From contig NZ_CP130319.1 of assembly GCF_032271945.1 (NCBI RefSeq), positions 2,995,001 through 3,059,000 of the forward strand: a DNA stretch of 64,000 nt, written 5' to 3'. Source of the stretch: Paenibacillus sp. MBLB1832 (GTDB lineage: Bacteria > Bacillota > Bacilli > Paenibacillales > NBRC-103111). Positions 26,311-34,250 of the stretch are shown here, in pieces; the stretch's first letter is position 1, and the number at the start of each line of letters is the position of its first letter. Under the pieces are notes generated by a model. That model searched no databases. It was not told the origin of the DNA and saw only the letters and a program-made list of their open reading frames with translations. The translations under genes and the position numbers were made by a program.

Positions 26311-26386
26311 GAGTTAGTCGATTCTTTCGACTTACTCGGGACGCGGCGGTCCTTTGCGCGAGAGTTAGTCGATTTTTTCGACTAAC
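26311..26386. repeat. Dispersed palindromic repeat, copies B1 and B2
   Basis: B1 (26311-26336) is GAGTTAGTCGATT-ctt-TCGACTTACTC-like and B2 (26361-26386) is AGAGTTAGTCGATTTTTTCGACTAAC. Between them GGGACGCGGCGGTCC (26338-26352) matches the module next to copy A at 4885-4920. Located in the araA-to-epimerase gap, which holds no gene. Confidence 0.75.
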
Positions 26387-26407
26387 GCCTCCCCTCCCAA
26401 ATAAGAG

Positions 26408-26438
26408 AAAAACCCGAGGCTAACGGCCTCAGGTTTTC
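26408..26438 (-). terminator. Rho-independent terminator of araA
   Basis: On the minus strand AAAACCTGAGGCC-GTTA-GCCTCGGGTTTTT, 11 bases past the araA stop. One mismatch in the stem. Confidence 0.9.
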
Positions 26439-26449
26439 CTTCGTAATGC

Positions 26450-27937
26450 CTAACGCTTCCAAACAGCATCGTTCCAACGAAGCTCGTTGCGGAACTGCAA
26501 CGGGGATGTGTTTTTGTTAATGATGACCACTTCAATACCTGCAAGCTCCGCCCAATCTACAAGTTGCTCCGTGCTAACTTCGTAGGAGAACACCGTGTGA
26601 TGCGCGCCGCCCGCAAGAATCCAGGCCTCTGCAGAATCTCGCAGCGAAGGCTGCGGTTTCCAAAGCACACGTGCCACAGGCAATTTCGGCATTGATTTAA
26701 CTGGTTGAACAGCGTCCACCTCGTTGATCAGCAAGCGGAAGCGATTGCCCATATCAATCAAGGAAGCATTCAGCGCAGAGCCTGAAGCCCCGTCAAAAAC
26801 AAGACGCGCAGGATCCGCTTTGCCGCCGATACCGAGCGGGTGAACCTCGATTTTCGGACGTGTTGCCGCAATCGTTGGACAAATTTCCAACATGTGGGCG
26901 CCTAGCACAAGCTCGTTACCTGGCTCCATGTGGTAGGTGTAGTCCTCCATAAAGGATGTACCTTTATTGCCCGCGATGATTTTCATGACACGCAGCAGGG
27001 CTGCTGTTTTCCAATCGCCTTCCCCGCCAAAGCCGTACCCTTGCTCCATTAAACGTTGAACGGCTAGTCCTGGCAGCTGCTTTAGGCCATGTAAATCCTC
27101 AAACGTCGTCGTGAATGCACCGAAACCGCCTTCTTGCAAGAATGCCTTCATTCCCAGCTCAATGCGCGCTTGCTCGCGAATCGCATCACGAATCGGTCCA
27201 GCTGTGCGGCCTTCTGGTGTAATATCATATGTTTCATGGTATTCGTCCATAAGTTGATCCACTTCGGCTTCGGAGATATCCCCCACGCGCTGAACGAGAT
27301 CACCAACGCCATATCCATTAATGGACCAGCCGAATTTGATTTGTGCTTCCACTTTATCGCCTTCGGTTACCGCAACATGGCGCATGTTATCCCCGAAACG
27401 AGCCACTTTCAAATTGCGTCCTTCAATGAAAGCAACGGATGTGCGCATCCAGCCAGCAATACGATCCAGAACAGCAGGGTCTTCCCAATAGCCGACTACG
27501 ACTTTACGGGAAATACCCATGCGGGCACCGATAAAGCCATATTCACGATCGCCATGCGCCGCTTGGTTTAAGTTCATGAAATCCATATCAATTGTATCCC
27601 AAGGGATATCACGATTGAATTGTGTATGCAAGTGAAGCAGCGGCTTACGGTATTCCGAAAGACCGGCGATCCACATTTTAGCTGGAGAAAACGTATGCAT
27701 CCACGTAATAATTCCCGCACATGAGTCATCCGCGTTGGCATCCAAACACAGTCGGCGAATCGCATCTGGCGTCGTAAGGACTGGTTTGAAAACTAGCTTA
27801 CTTGGAATGACTTCAGCGTGATCAATACCTGCGGTAATTTGTTTAGAGTGTTCCTCCACTTGAAGTAATGTTTCAGGCCCGTACAAATGCTGACTTCCCG
27901 TTACAAACCAAAATACCTTTTCTGAATAAGCGTTCAT
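26450..27937 (-). CDS. araA: L-arabinose isomerase
   Basis: 495 residues from ATG 27937; a TTG two codons upstream is closer to the AAGGAGG site and is an alternative start. Family motifs: [122 protein letters not shown] (metal Glu residues), [18 protein letters not shown] and [12 protein letters not shown]. Converts L-arabinose to L-ribulose. No araB or araD is adjacent. Confidence 0.97.
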   Translation of the reverse strand: MNAYSEKVFWFVTGSQHLYGPETLLQVEEHSKQITAGIDHAEVIPSKLVFKPVLTTPDAIRRLCLDANADDSCAGIITWMHTFSPAKMWIAGLSEYRKPLLHLHTQFNRDIPWDTIDMDFMNLNQAAHGDREYGFIGARMGISRKVVVGYWEDPAVLDRIAGWMRTSVAFIEGRNLKVARFGDNMRHVAVTEGDKVEAQIKFGWSINGYGVGDLVQRVGDISEAEVDQLMDEYHETYDITPEGRTAGPIRDAIREQARIELGMKAFLQEGGFGAFTTTFEDLHGLKQLPGLAVQRLMEQGYGFGGEGDWKTAALLRVMKIIAGNKGTSFMEDYTYHMEPGNELVLGAHMLEICPTIAATRPKIEVHPLGIGGKADPARLVFDGASGSALNASLIDMGNRFRLLINEVDAVQPVKSMPKLPVARVLWKPQPSLRDSAEAWILAGGAHHTVFSYEVSTEQLVDWAELAGIEVVIINKNTSPLQFRNELRWNDAVWKR

Positions 27938-27986
27938 GGGCAAAATGCCTCCTTGGAGAATGAATAGAATGAATTTCCATGCCCCA

Positions 27987-28010
27987 AGTATAACACTTGT
28001 ACGTACAAGT
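27987..28010 (-). promoter_or_regulatory. araA promoter with AraR operator
   Basis: ACTTGTACGTACAAGT (27995-28010) is a perfect 16-base palindrome matching the AraR box known from Bacillus (ATTTGTACGTACAAAT). It abuts TATACT (27987-27992, minus strand), so bound repressor would block RNA polymerase. Confidence 0.85.
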
Positions 28011-28032
28011 TGGCTACTCTAATTTTTTTGTC

Positions 28033-29130
28033 TTAGTGAATACGAATCGTAGACTCTCGAATGATTAGTTCCGGCTTGTACACTTTACCCGTCTCATTGC
28101 CATTTGCACGCTTGTTCTCAATCATATCAAGCAAAATACTTGCGGCATCGCTGCCAAGCTCTGTTTTCGGGTGGGAAAGCGACGTTAATTTCACCTCTGT
28201 TGCCGTGGCTAAAGTAGAGTCATCAAACCCAATTAATGAGATATCTTGTGGCACTTGCAATCCTGTTGTACGTACAGCTTCTAACAAATGAATCGCAAGC
28301 TCATCGTTGTAACAAACGAATGCGGTTGGCCGCACTTCCTCGTTTTCCAGCATGGCAAGCGCACTACTGTAAGGCTTTTCGCGTTTTTCCTCCGTTGAAT
28401 AATGAACCACGAATTCTGGTTGCAAAGGGATCTGATAGTGCTGATGCGCGCGAATAAATCCTTTTAACCGATTCACACCCTGCAAGTCATCCGTCTTGAA
28501 AAAGCCCGCCAATCGCCGATGCCCTAGCTCAATCAGATGTTGTGCCGCCTTGAAGCCGCCCTCCTCATCGTCCACGACAAGTGATGGGCAATTCATTTCA
28601 GGGTAACGTTCATTGATCATGAGATACGGAATGTGTTGATAGTCCAGGGACAAATAGTAGCTAAGATTCGGATTGCCTTCCGCACTTTTCGTCGGCTCAA
28701 TAATAAGCCCGCTCAGCGGCTGACTGAGCATCATGTCTAGGCTCTCTCTTTCTTTCGCCTTGTCGTTATCTGTTGAGGACAACAGCAGTCTGTAGCCTCT
28801 GGCTCTTAGTGCAGCCTCTGCCCCTCTTACAATATGCGGAAAAATGTAATCTGAAATATACGTCGTCAGGATGCCGATGGTCTGAACATCGCGTGATTTT
28901 TGCGTTTGCGGCGTGGAGACGAACGTCCCTTTGCCTTGGAGGCGATATAGCCAGCCCTCCTTCTCAAGCTCGCCAAACGTTTGGCGGACGGTCTGACGGC
29001 TCATCAGAAATTGCTCGGCAATTTCGTTTTCTGAAGGCATTTGATCGTTAGGTTTGAGCTTACCTGCATGCAACCAAGATAAAATCTCTTGTTTTAGCTG
29101 TAAGTACTTTGGTAATGGCTTTTCTTTCAT
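28033..29130 (-). CDS. araR: Arabinose repressor AraR (GntR HTH plus LacI-type sensor)
   Basis: 365 residues. Residues 1-70 are a GntR winged helix (YLQLKQEILSWLHAGKLKPNDQMPSENEIAEQFLMSRQTVRQTFGELEKEGWLYRLQGKGTFVS). The rest is a periplasmic-binding-type effector domain (IGILTTYISDYIFPHIVRGAEAALRARGYRLLLSSTDND, PSLVVDDEEGGFKAAQHLIELGHRRLAGFF, PTAFVCYNDELAIHLLEAV, SLIGFDDSTLATATEVKLTSLSHPKTELG). This fusion is typical of AraR. It lies directly upstream of araA and has its own operator. Confidence 0.95.
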   Translation of the reverse strand: MKEKPLPKYLQLKQEILSWLHAGKLKPNDQMPSENEIAEQFLMSRQTVRQTFGELEKEGWLYRLQGKGTFVSTPQTQKSRDVQTIGILTTYISDYIFPHIVRGAEAALRARGYRLLLSSTDNDKAKERESLDMMLSQPLSGLIIEPTKSAEGNPNLSYYLSLDYQHIPYLMINERYPEMNCPSLVVDDEEGGFKAAQHLIELGHRRLAGFFKTDDLQGVNRLKGFIRAHQHYQIPLQPEFVVHYSTEEKREKPYSSALAMLENEEVRPTAFVCYNDELAIHLLEAVRTTGLQVPQDISLIGFDDSTLATATEVKLTSLSHPKTELGSDAASILLDMIENKRANGNETGKVYKPELIIRESTIRIH

Positions 29131-29160
29131 GCTTCACCTCGAGGCTTTGTTTGTGACCGT

Positions 29161-29193
29161 ATTATACCATCGGGTGAACTTGTATGTACATAT
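29161..29193 (-). promoter_or_regulatory. araR promoter with degenerate AraR operator
   Basis: ACTTGTATGTACATAT (29178-29193) matches the AraR box with a few changes from the araA copy. A consensus TATAAT (29161-29166, minus strand) lies just downstream, so araR is probably autoregulated. Confidence 0.65.
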
Positions 29194-29288
29194 GGCTCAC
29201 ATATACTCCCTCTGCTTCGTATAATCTCATCTCAGCTGAGGCATTGTAAAGTAGGGTCACATTAAAAAATGAAAGGAGGAACTTTGTT

Positions 29289-29504
29289 ATGGCAAAACCA
29301 GATGACCGTTCTAACAATCCAGCTCGCCTACAAAATGCAATCGATCATACGATGGCGAATTTACGTGAAGCAGAGGATTATTTGGATGAACATGCCGAAG
29401 AAATTTCAGCAGATGATAAAAGCAGCATTGAGGCAAAGAACCAAAAGCGCAAAGAAGCCATTAACGGCTTCATTGCCGAGAAGCAGGACGAGCAAAACGA
29501 TTAA
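29289..29504 (+). CDS. tlp: Small acid-soluble spore protein Tlp
   Basis: 71 residues, AAAGGAGG 9 bases upstream. MAKPDDRSNNPARLQNAIDHTMANLREAEDYLDEH, then AEEISADDKSSIEAKNQKRKEAINGFIAEKQDE, matches Tlp: the PDDRSDN-type opening and the NIEEAE-like helix. Charged, no Cys. Made in the forespore in relatives. It is divergent from araR. Confidence 0.92.
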   Translation: MAKPDDRSNNPARLQNAIDHTMANLREAEDYLDEHAEEISADDKSSIEAKNQKRKEAINGFIAEKQDEQND

Positions 29505-29544
29505 TATCGACTTCTTGTAGAAACCCTGCATGAGTGTCAACATC

Positions 29545-29586
29545 AAAGTCCCGAGGACGCTATGGACAAGCGCTGCTCGGGACTTT
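29545..29586 (+). terminator. Terminator-like stem-loop after tlp
   Basis: AAAGTCCCGAG (29545-29555) pairs perfectly with CTCGGGACTTT (29576-29586) around a 20-base loop. The T-run after it is short. Confidence 0.6.
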
Positions 29587-29678
29587 GAATTATCTAAATC
29601 TGCCTACGTTTGATATATTTATATATAGATGACTTATACATTAAAGACTAACTCTCATTTAAAAGGAAGTGTCCAACC

Positions 29679-30386
29679 ATGAATGCAGAAATGGTCATGC
29701 AGGAGCTTGAAGCTCTCGGCAAAGAAAGAACCAAGAAAATATACATGTCCAATGGCGCGCACGAACCGCTTTTTGGCGTAGCGACAGGCGAAATGAAGCC
29801 AATTTCCAAGAAAATAAAAATAAATCAACCTTTGGCTGATGAGCTTTACAACACTGGAAACTATGACGCCATGTACTTTGCAGGCATTATTGCAGATCCA
29901 AATGCAATGACCGAAGCGGATTATGAACGCTGGATTGACGCAGCTTATTTCTACATGCTGTCAGATTTCGTCGTTGCCGTTACGCTGTCCGAAGCAGATA
30001 TCGCGCAAGACGTTGCCGATAAATGGATTGCAAGCGGCGAAGAACTGAAAATGTCAGCGGGCTGGAGTTGCTATTGTTGGCTCTTAGGGAACCGACCAGA
30101 CCGTGAATTTTCCGAGGACAAAATTGCCAGAATGCTTGATCTTGTGGCTGAAACCATTCATGACGCTCCCGAGAGAGCGAAGTACTCGATGAACAATTTC
30201 ATCACAACTGTAGGAATATCTTATTTGCCGCTCCATGAGAAGGCTGTTGAGACTGCAAATTCAGTTGGCCCCGTAGAAGTCAAAAAGGATACGAAAAAAA
30301 GCAGCTTTCTTAACGCTTCCGAAAATATTCAAAAGCAATCAGCGAGGGATAGACTTGGCTTCAAACGCAAGCATGTGCGGTGTTAA
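29679..30386 (+). CDS. AlkD-like DNA alkylation repair / HEAT-like protein
   Basis: 235 residues, AAAAGGAAG upstream. Alpha-helical throughout: MQELEALGKERTKKIYMSNGAHEPLFGVATGEMKPISKKIK, ADELYNTGNYDAMYFAGIIADPNAMTEADYERWIDAAYFYMLSDF, ADKWIASGEELKMSAGWSCYCWLLGNR. This is the DNA alkylation repair (AlkC/AlkD) family. The tail (KKSSFLNASENIQKQSARDRLGFKRKHVRC) is basic. Catalytic activity is not confirmed; some family members are not glycosylases. Confidence 0.85.
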   Translation: MNAEMVMQELEALGKERTKKIYMSNGAHEPLFGVATGEMKPISKKIKINQPLADELYNTGNYDAMYFAGIIADPNAMTEADYERWIDAAYFYMLSDFVVAVTLSEADIAQDVADKWIASGEELKMSAGWSCYCWLLGNRPDREFSEDKIARMLDLVAETIHDAPERAKYSMNNFITTVGISYLPLHEKAVETANSVGPVEVKKDTKKSSFLNASENIQKQSARDRLGFKRKHVRC

Positions 30387-30406
30387 CTTCCTGCCAATAT
30401 GCCAAA

Positions 30407-30433
30407 CAGGCTGTCGACGATGTCGACAGCCTG
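30407..30433. terminator. Perfect stem-loop between convergent genes
   Basis: CAGGCTGTCGAC-GAT-GTCGACAGCCTG, a 12-base perfect stem. There are few T residues on either side, but its position between the alkylation-repair gene (+) and the MFS gene (-) suggests a bidirectional stop. Confidence 0.6.
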
Positions 30434-30445
30434 TAGTCGTTGTAG

Positions 30446-31819
30446 CTAATTGGATAATCCAGCTTTTTGCACGTTTCCTCCAGGCATCCAGACGGTCAAA
30501 GCAAGCATCATGATGCCAAGTACTGCACATGTCCACGCCATACTGTGAAGATGTGGGGTTGTGATGTGTTTGCCGAAGAGCGCTGCAAGCAGGCTCGAAG
30601 AAAGAATAGTTCCAATAAACCGAGATGTCATGAACAGTCCAGAGGCAATGCCCGTTTCTTCTTTTGATACGAAAGTGTAGAGCGCTGTCTGCATGGCTAA
30701 ATTGTTAAAGCCGTTAGCGATTCCAAGCACGCAAAGGACTAGGAAGATCGTCACTGCGCTCGCATGATCCTGTATAAGCAACATCAGCAAGCTTCCCACT
30801 GCAACCAAAGTAGTTCCAGCCATCAGCGGCGACTTGGAACCGCTCTGGTCAATCCAACGACTAGCCAGTGGCGTAATAACCACACTAAAACCAGCGATAG
30901 ATAACATGATAATACCCGTCTTCTGCGGGTCCATCCCCTGTACGCTTTGCAAATATGACGGTATCCCAAACATGATGGAATAGAACGCGATATTCGTCAA
31001 TATAAACTGCACGTAAATCCGTGTGACATTCATATTTTTCCGCAAAAAAACCACATTGATGAACGGATTACTTTGACCGAGCTCGTATCGATAAAGCCAG
31101 AATGACAATCCAACGCTAACGATGAGCTTCCATAGGCTGAATCCTTCCGCTAGCGACAAGAAAAACAGCAGCCACATGAAAATCGCCGCAGAAAATAATG
31201 CTACGCCCCGCCAATCCATATTGGCCGCGCGTCCAGTCGTTCTCGGATCCGTCGGGAACAGTTTCCATGCCAGTAGAAATGAAGCCACAATAAACGGAAA
31301 ATTGCACAGGAATATCAACTGCCAATCTCCATAGTGCAGTAACAATCCACCGAGCGAGGGGCCGAAAGCAGCCGAGGTGCTGGAAAATATCGAGATGATG
31401 CCAAGCGCCTTTGCTTGGTTAGACGTAATTTGACTACGGATCATCCCCATGCCAGATGGGAACAATGCAGAACTCCCCAATGCTTGAATAATCCGAAACC
31501 CAATCAGCCAACCAAAGCTTGGAGATAGCGGAGCAAGGCTCGACGACAACGTGACAAGCAAAAGCCCAAGCATAAACACCTTTTTACGGCCGAAAATATC
31601 ACTCCACTTGCCCATGAGCGGCTGACCAATTGCGCTGACCAAATAATACGTCGAGATCAACCACGATACATCGGCAAATGTAAGATGGAAATCTTCCTGC
31701 AATCGGGCCAAAGCAACCGAGATCATCGTCGTATTGAGCGGATTCAGCAAGGTGCCCAGGGCCACGGCAGTAATAAGCAGCATTTCTTTTCGCTTCATCG
31801 TGGTCTGTTGGAGTACCAC
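30446..31819 (-). CDS. MFS drug-type efflux transporter (DHA2-like)
   Basis: 457 residues with about 14 hydrophobic helices. Motifs: VALGTLLNPLNTTMISVALARLQEDF (helix 1), YLVSAIGQPLMGKWSDIFGRKKVFMLGLLLV (motif A: GxxSDxxGRK), RIIQALGSSALFPSGMGMIRS and SAAFGPSLGGLLLHYGDWQLIFLCNFPF (motif C type). These are typical of drug/proton antiporters. The start ATG may be the internal MKRKEMLL. Divergent from the FAD monooxygenase. Substrate unknown. Confidence 0.9.
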   Translation of the reverse strand: MVLQQTTMKRKEMLLITAVALGTLLNPLNTTMISVALARLQEDFHLTFADVSWLISTYYLVSAIGQPLMGKWSDIFGRKKVFMLGLLLVTLSSSLAPLSPSFGWLIGFRIIQALGSSALFPSGMGMIRSQITSNQAKALGIISIFSSTSAAFGPSLGGLLLHYGDWQLIFLCNFPFIVASFLLAWKLFPTDPRTTGRAANMDWRGVALFSAAIFMWLLFFLSLAEGFSLWKLIVSVGLSFWLYRYELGQSNPFINVVFLRKNMNVTRIYVQFILTNIAFYSIMFGIPSYLQSVQGMDPQKTGIIMLSIAGFSVVITPLASRWIDQSGSKSPLMAGTTLVAVGSLLMLLIQDHASAVTIFLVLCVLGIANGFNNLAMQTALYTFVSKEETGIASGLFMTSRFIGTILSSSLLAALFGKHITTPHLHSMAWTCAVLGIMMLALTVWMPGGNVQKAGLSN

Positions 31820-32041
31820 AATCTCACCTCATTTCTCAGGTACTTCGACGGTTGATAGCTTTCTTCGTTATGACTCCAGCATATAACCAAAGAAGCTATT
31901 GGTCCAATATATTATTCGTATGGTTTTTATAGGTATTAACAATAAGATTGGTGAGGGTATAGCATTTTCGGTGGTCTTCCTCCCCCCTCCTTGTTATGAT
32001 GGGACTACTAATTAAAAAATGTGAAGCTGGAGGACATAGAC

Positions 32042-33187
32042 ATGGTCACAGTAACGAGACGGAAGGCAAACATTGTTGGGGCTGGAATTGGTGGATTGTG
32101 TACGGCATTGTCCCTTCAGAAACAGGGGTGGCAAGTTTCGATTTATGATAAAGCAACATCTTTGAGAGAAGCTGGCGCGGGTATCGTTTTGGCTGCTAAT
32201 GCGATGAAAGCACTCGATCGGCTCGGTGTCGGCGAAATTGTCAGGCAAGTGGGTGCACCTGTTGTTCATGCTGACATACGGACTTGGGACGGTAAACTCA
32301 TCACACGTCTTCCTGCAGCCAAGCAGGCTGTTCGATACGGAACGCAAAGTTATGTTATTCATCGTGCTGATCTGCAAGCCATCCTTGTGCAAACTGTAAC
32401 AATGACGTCAGGGCCTATTCAGACTAATAAACAATGGATCGATGGCATACAGAGTGACCAAGGCGTCATCTCTATTTTTGAAGATGGTACGCAGGAAGAA
32501 GCCGATGTCTTGATCGGTGCTGATGGGATTCACTCTGCCGTACGTGAGCGGCTTTTCGGTCCTAGTCAGCTTCATTATTCGGGTTATATCGCATTAAGAG
32601 GTGTTTGTTCGAAGGATGAAGAGCAAGATGCCAATCTTGGCGGAGGCTTTGAGGCACTTGGGCCTGGCAAACGATTCGGACTCTCAAGTCTCGGCAACGG
32701 CCGTCTATTCTGGTTTGCTGCCATCAATGCGACTCAAGGGGATTTCCCCCCACTAGCGGAGAGAAAATCGGAGCTGCTACAACTTTTTCACGGCTGGTAC
32801 AAACCCGTCTTATCGGCAATTGAAGCAACGGAGGCGTCGACTATCCTCGCTCATGACATCGTTGACCGCTCTCCCCTATCTCGCTGGAGTTCTGGCAGAA
32901 TGACACTCCTCGGCGATGCGGCACATCCGATGCTGCCCAATTTGGGACAGGGAGGCGCACAGGCGATTGAAGATGCCATTGTACTAGCGAGATGCCTGCA
33001 ACATCAGGATATTCCTGCTGCACTTGTAGCCTATGAGAAGGAACGCATGACTCGAGTAAACCGAATCGTGCGGTTGTCGCGGACTATGGGGCGAATGGTG
33101 CAGCTTGAAAACTCTTTTCTCATCTACGGTCGCTTCCTTGTCGGATGCGCGTTATATAAGTCGCTTCGATCCTATTATTGGATATGA
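32042..33187 (+). CDS. FAD-dependent monooxygenase (PHBH/aromatic hydroxylase type)
   Basis: 381 residues from ATG 32042 (GGAGG 8 bases upstream). FAD motifs: ANIVGAGIGGLCTALSLQKQGWQVSIYDKA (GxGxxG), DVLIGADGIHSAVRERLFG (DG motif) and RMTLLGDAAHPMLPNLGQGGAQAIEDAIVLARCL (GD motif). It hydroxylates or modifies a small molecule using NAD(P)H; the substrate is unknown. Divergent from the MFS pump, which suggests a shared inducer. Followed by a terminator. Confidence 0.93.
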   Translation: MVTVTRRKANIVGAGIGGLCTALSLQKQGWQVSIYDKATSLREAGAGIVLAANAMKALDRLGVGEIVRQVGAPVVHADIRTWDGKLITRLPAAKQAVRYGTQSYVIHRADLQAILVQTVTMTSGPIQTNKQWIDGIQSDQGVISIFEDGTQEEADVLIGADGIHSAVRERLFGPSQLHYSGYIALRGVCSKDEEQDANLGGGFEALGPGKRFGLSSLGNGRLFWFAAINATQGDFPPLAERKSELLQLFHGWYKPVLSAIEATEASTILAHDIVDRSPLSRWSSGRMTLLGDAAHPMLPNLGQGGAQAIEDAIVLARCLQHQDIPAALVAYEKERMTRVNRIVRLSRTMGRMVQLENSFLIYGRFLVGCALYKSLRSYYWI

Positions 33188-33199
33188 GGTGAAATGAAA

Positions 33200-33236
33200 A
33201 AACCGCGCAACAGCGCGGTTTCCCCTATTTTTTTAC
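33200..33236. terminator. Bidirectional terminator
   Basis: AAACCGCGC-AACA-GCGCGGTTT, with TATTTTTTTA on the plus side and a T-run on the minus side, between the monooxygenase (+) and the small gene at 33252 (-). Confidence 0.9.
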
Positions 33237-33251
33237 ATGACAAATGATATT

Positions 33252-33515
33252 CTATTTCTCTAAAGAATTCATAGCTGTATCGACCAACAGGTCGAAATGC
33301 TCATCTTCCTCTAGTAACTCCTCGACAGCCTCGATGTCCTCTTCCTTGCCGGATTCATTCAAAAAATTGAGCGCGTAGCTCCAGTCATTTTTCCCCTTCG
33401 GGCTTTGAAGTGTGATTTCGTACGGATGCTCGTGACCATTGACTTTGAATTCAACGTGGCCGAGGTAGCCGTCCTCCTTGCTGTGTTCCATGCGTGCGTT
33501 TAAAATTTCAAACAT
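33252..33515 (-). CDS. Hypothetical acidic small protein
   Basis: 87 residues from ATG 33515 (AAAGGA upstream). MFEILNARMEHSKEDGYLGHVEFKVNGHEHPYEITLQSPKGKNDWSYALNFLNESGKEEDIEAVEELLEEDEHFDLLV; strand-rich start then acidic helices. No known domain. It overlaps the end of the hydrolase gene by 8 bases, so the two are coupled. Confidence 0.7.
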   Translation of the reverse strand: MFEILNARMEHSKEDGYLGHVEFKVNGHEHPYEITLQSPKGKNDWSYALNFLNESGKEEDIEAVEELLEEDEHFDLLVDTAMNSLEK

Positions 33516-34227
33516 CGTTAACATCCTTTTCTATGAATTTCAGCCATGTCCAGATGGTGTTCATGGTGGTTTGTAAGTTGGTATTGTTCTCCCAAATGTA
33601 GGGTGCATGATCGCGAAAATAATCCGCATGTCCACCGATCAATGGTAACTGATGGAGATGGATGGGTGCATGTTTCTCCCGATGCCACAATCGAATTCCT
33701 AACCGAGTTTTACGCCAGCCTCCCCATGTTCCTAGACGTGCGACAGGATCTCGCTTCTGATTCTGTTGATTCTCTCCTTGGATATTCAATACCTTCCTCT
33801 TTAATGAAACAGGTATTGCGCACTTAGGGGATCCGATTTGGATCACAGCAGTAATGAGCCTTCCCTCTCGCTCTAGCCGCTCTGCCGCCATTATGGAAGC
33901 AACCGCACCGCCGCTATGGCCAATGAACAACAGCTTCTCGCTTGGCACAGATGTTGCCACAACGTAGTTGTAGAGATTTTTGCCACCATACACGGATGCT
34001 TTGCGATGGGCATTGTGCCACATATCACGGATAATTTCCTGGAGCTGAACACGCTTCGAGCGATCCCAAGCACCATAAGGGAAATGAATATGTACGCGAA
34101 CTTGCTTCCCTTCATTTTCGTATCGCAAAGCTATCGCTGCAGCAAAATCATTAAGAAAGTTGGACGCAGTTGCAAAACCAGCCGAGACATAAATTGCGAT
34201 GTGTTCAAGCTCAGCGGGAGTGGTCAT
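33508..34227 (-). CDS. Alpha/beta-fold lipase-like hydrolase
   Basis: 239 residues. IAIYVSAGFATASNFLNDFAAAI opens the core, and LLFIGHSGGAVASIMAAERLE is a GxSxG elbow at about residue 105. A late His (GGHADYFRDHAPYIW) fits the triad. The acid is not clear. The pattern resembles class-3 lipase/thioesterase folds. No signal peptide. GAGGAGG precedes the ATG. Forms an operon with the 87-residue gene downstream and lies 23 bases after hrpB. Confidence 0.72.
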   Translation of the reverse strand: MTTPAELEHIAIYVSAGFATASNFLNDFAAAIALRYENEGKQVRVHIHFPYGAWDRSKRVQLQEIIRDMWHNAHRKASVYGGKNLYNYVVATSVPSEKLLFIGHSGGAVASIMAAERLEREGRLITAVIQIGSPKCAIPVSLKRKVLNIQGENQQNQKRDPVARLGTWGGWRKTRLGIRLWHREKHAPIHLHQLPLIGGHADYFRDHAPYIWENNTNLQTTMNTIWTWLKFIEKDVNDV

Positions 34228-34250
34228 GGTAAACTCTGGTCCTCCTCAAT

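Noticed and set aside
29679..30386. LexA box at the AlkD-like gene
   Set aside because: The upstream 90 bases have no GAAC-N4-GTTC match, unlike the tag locus.
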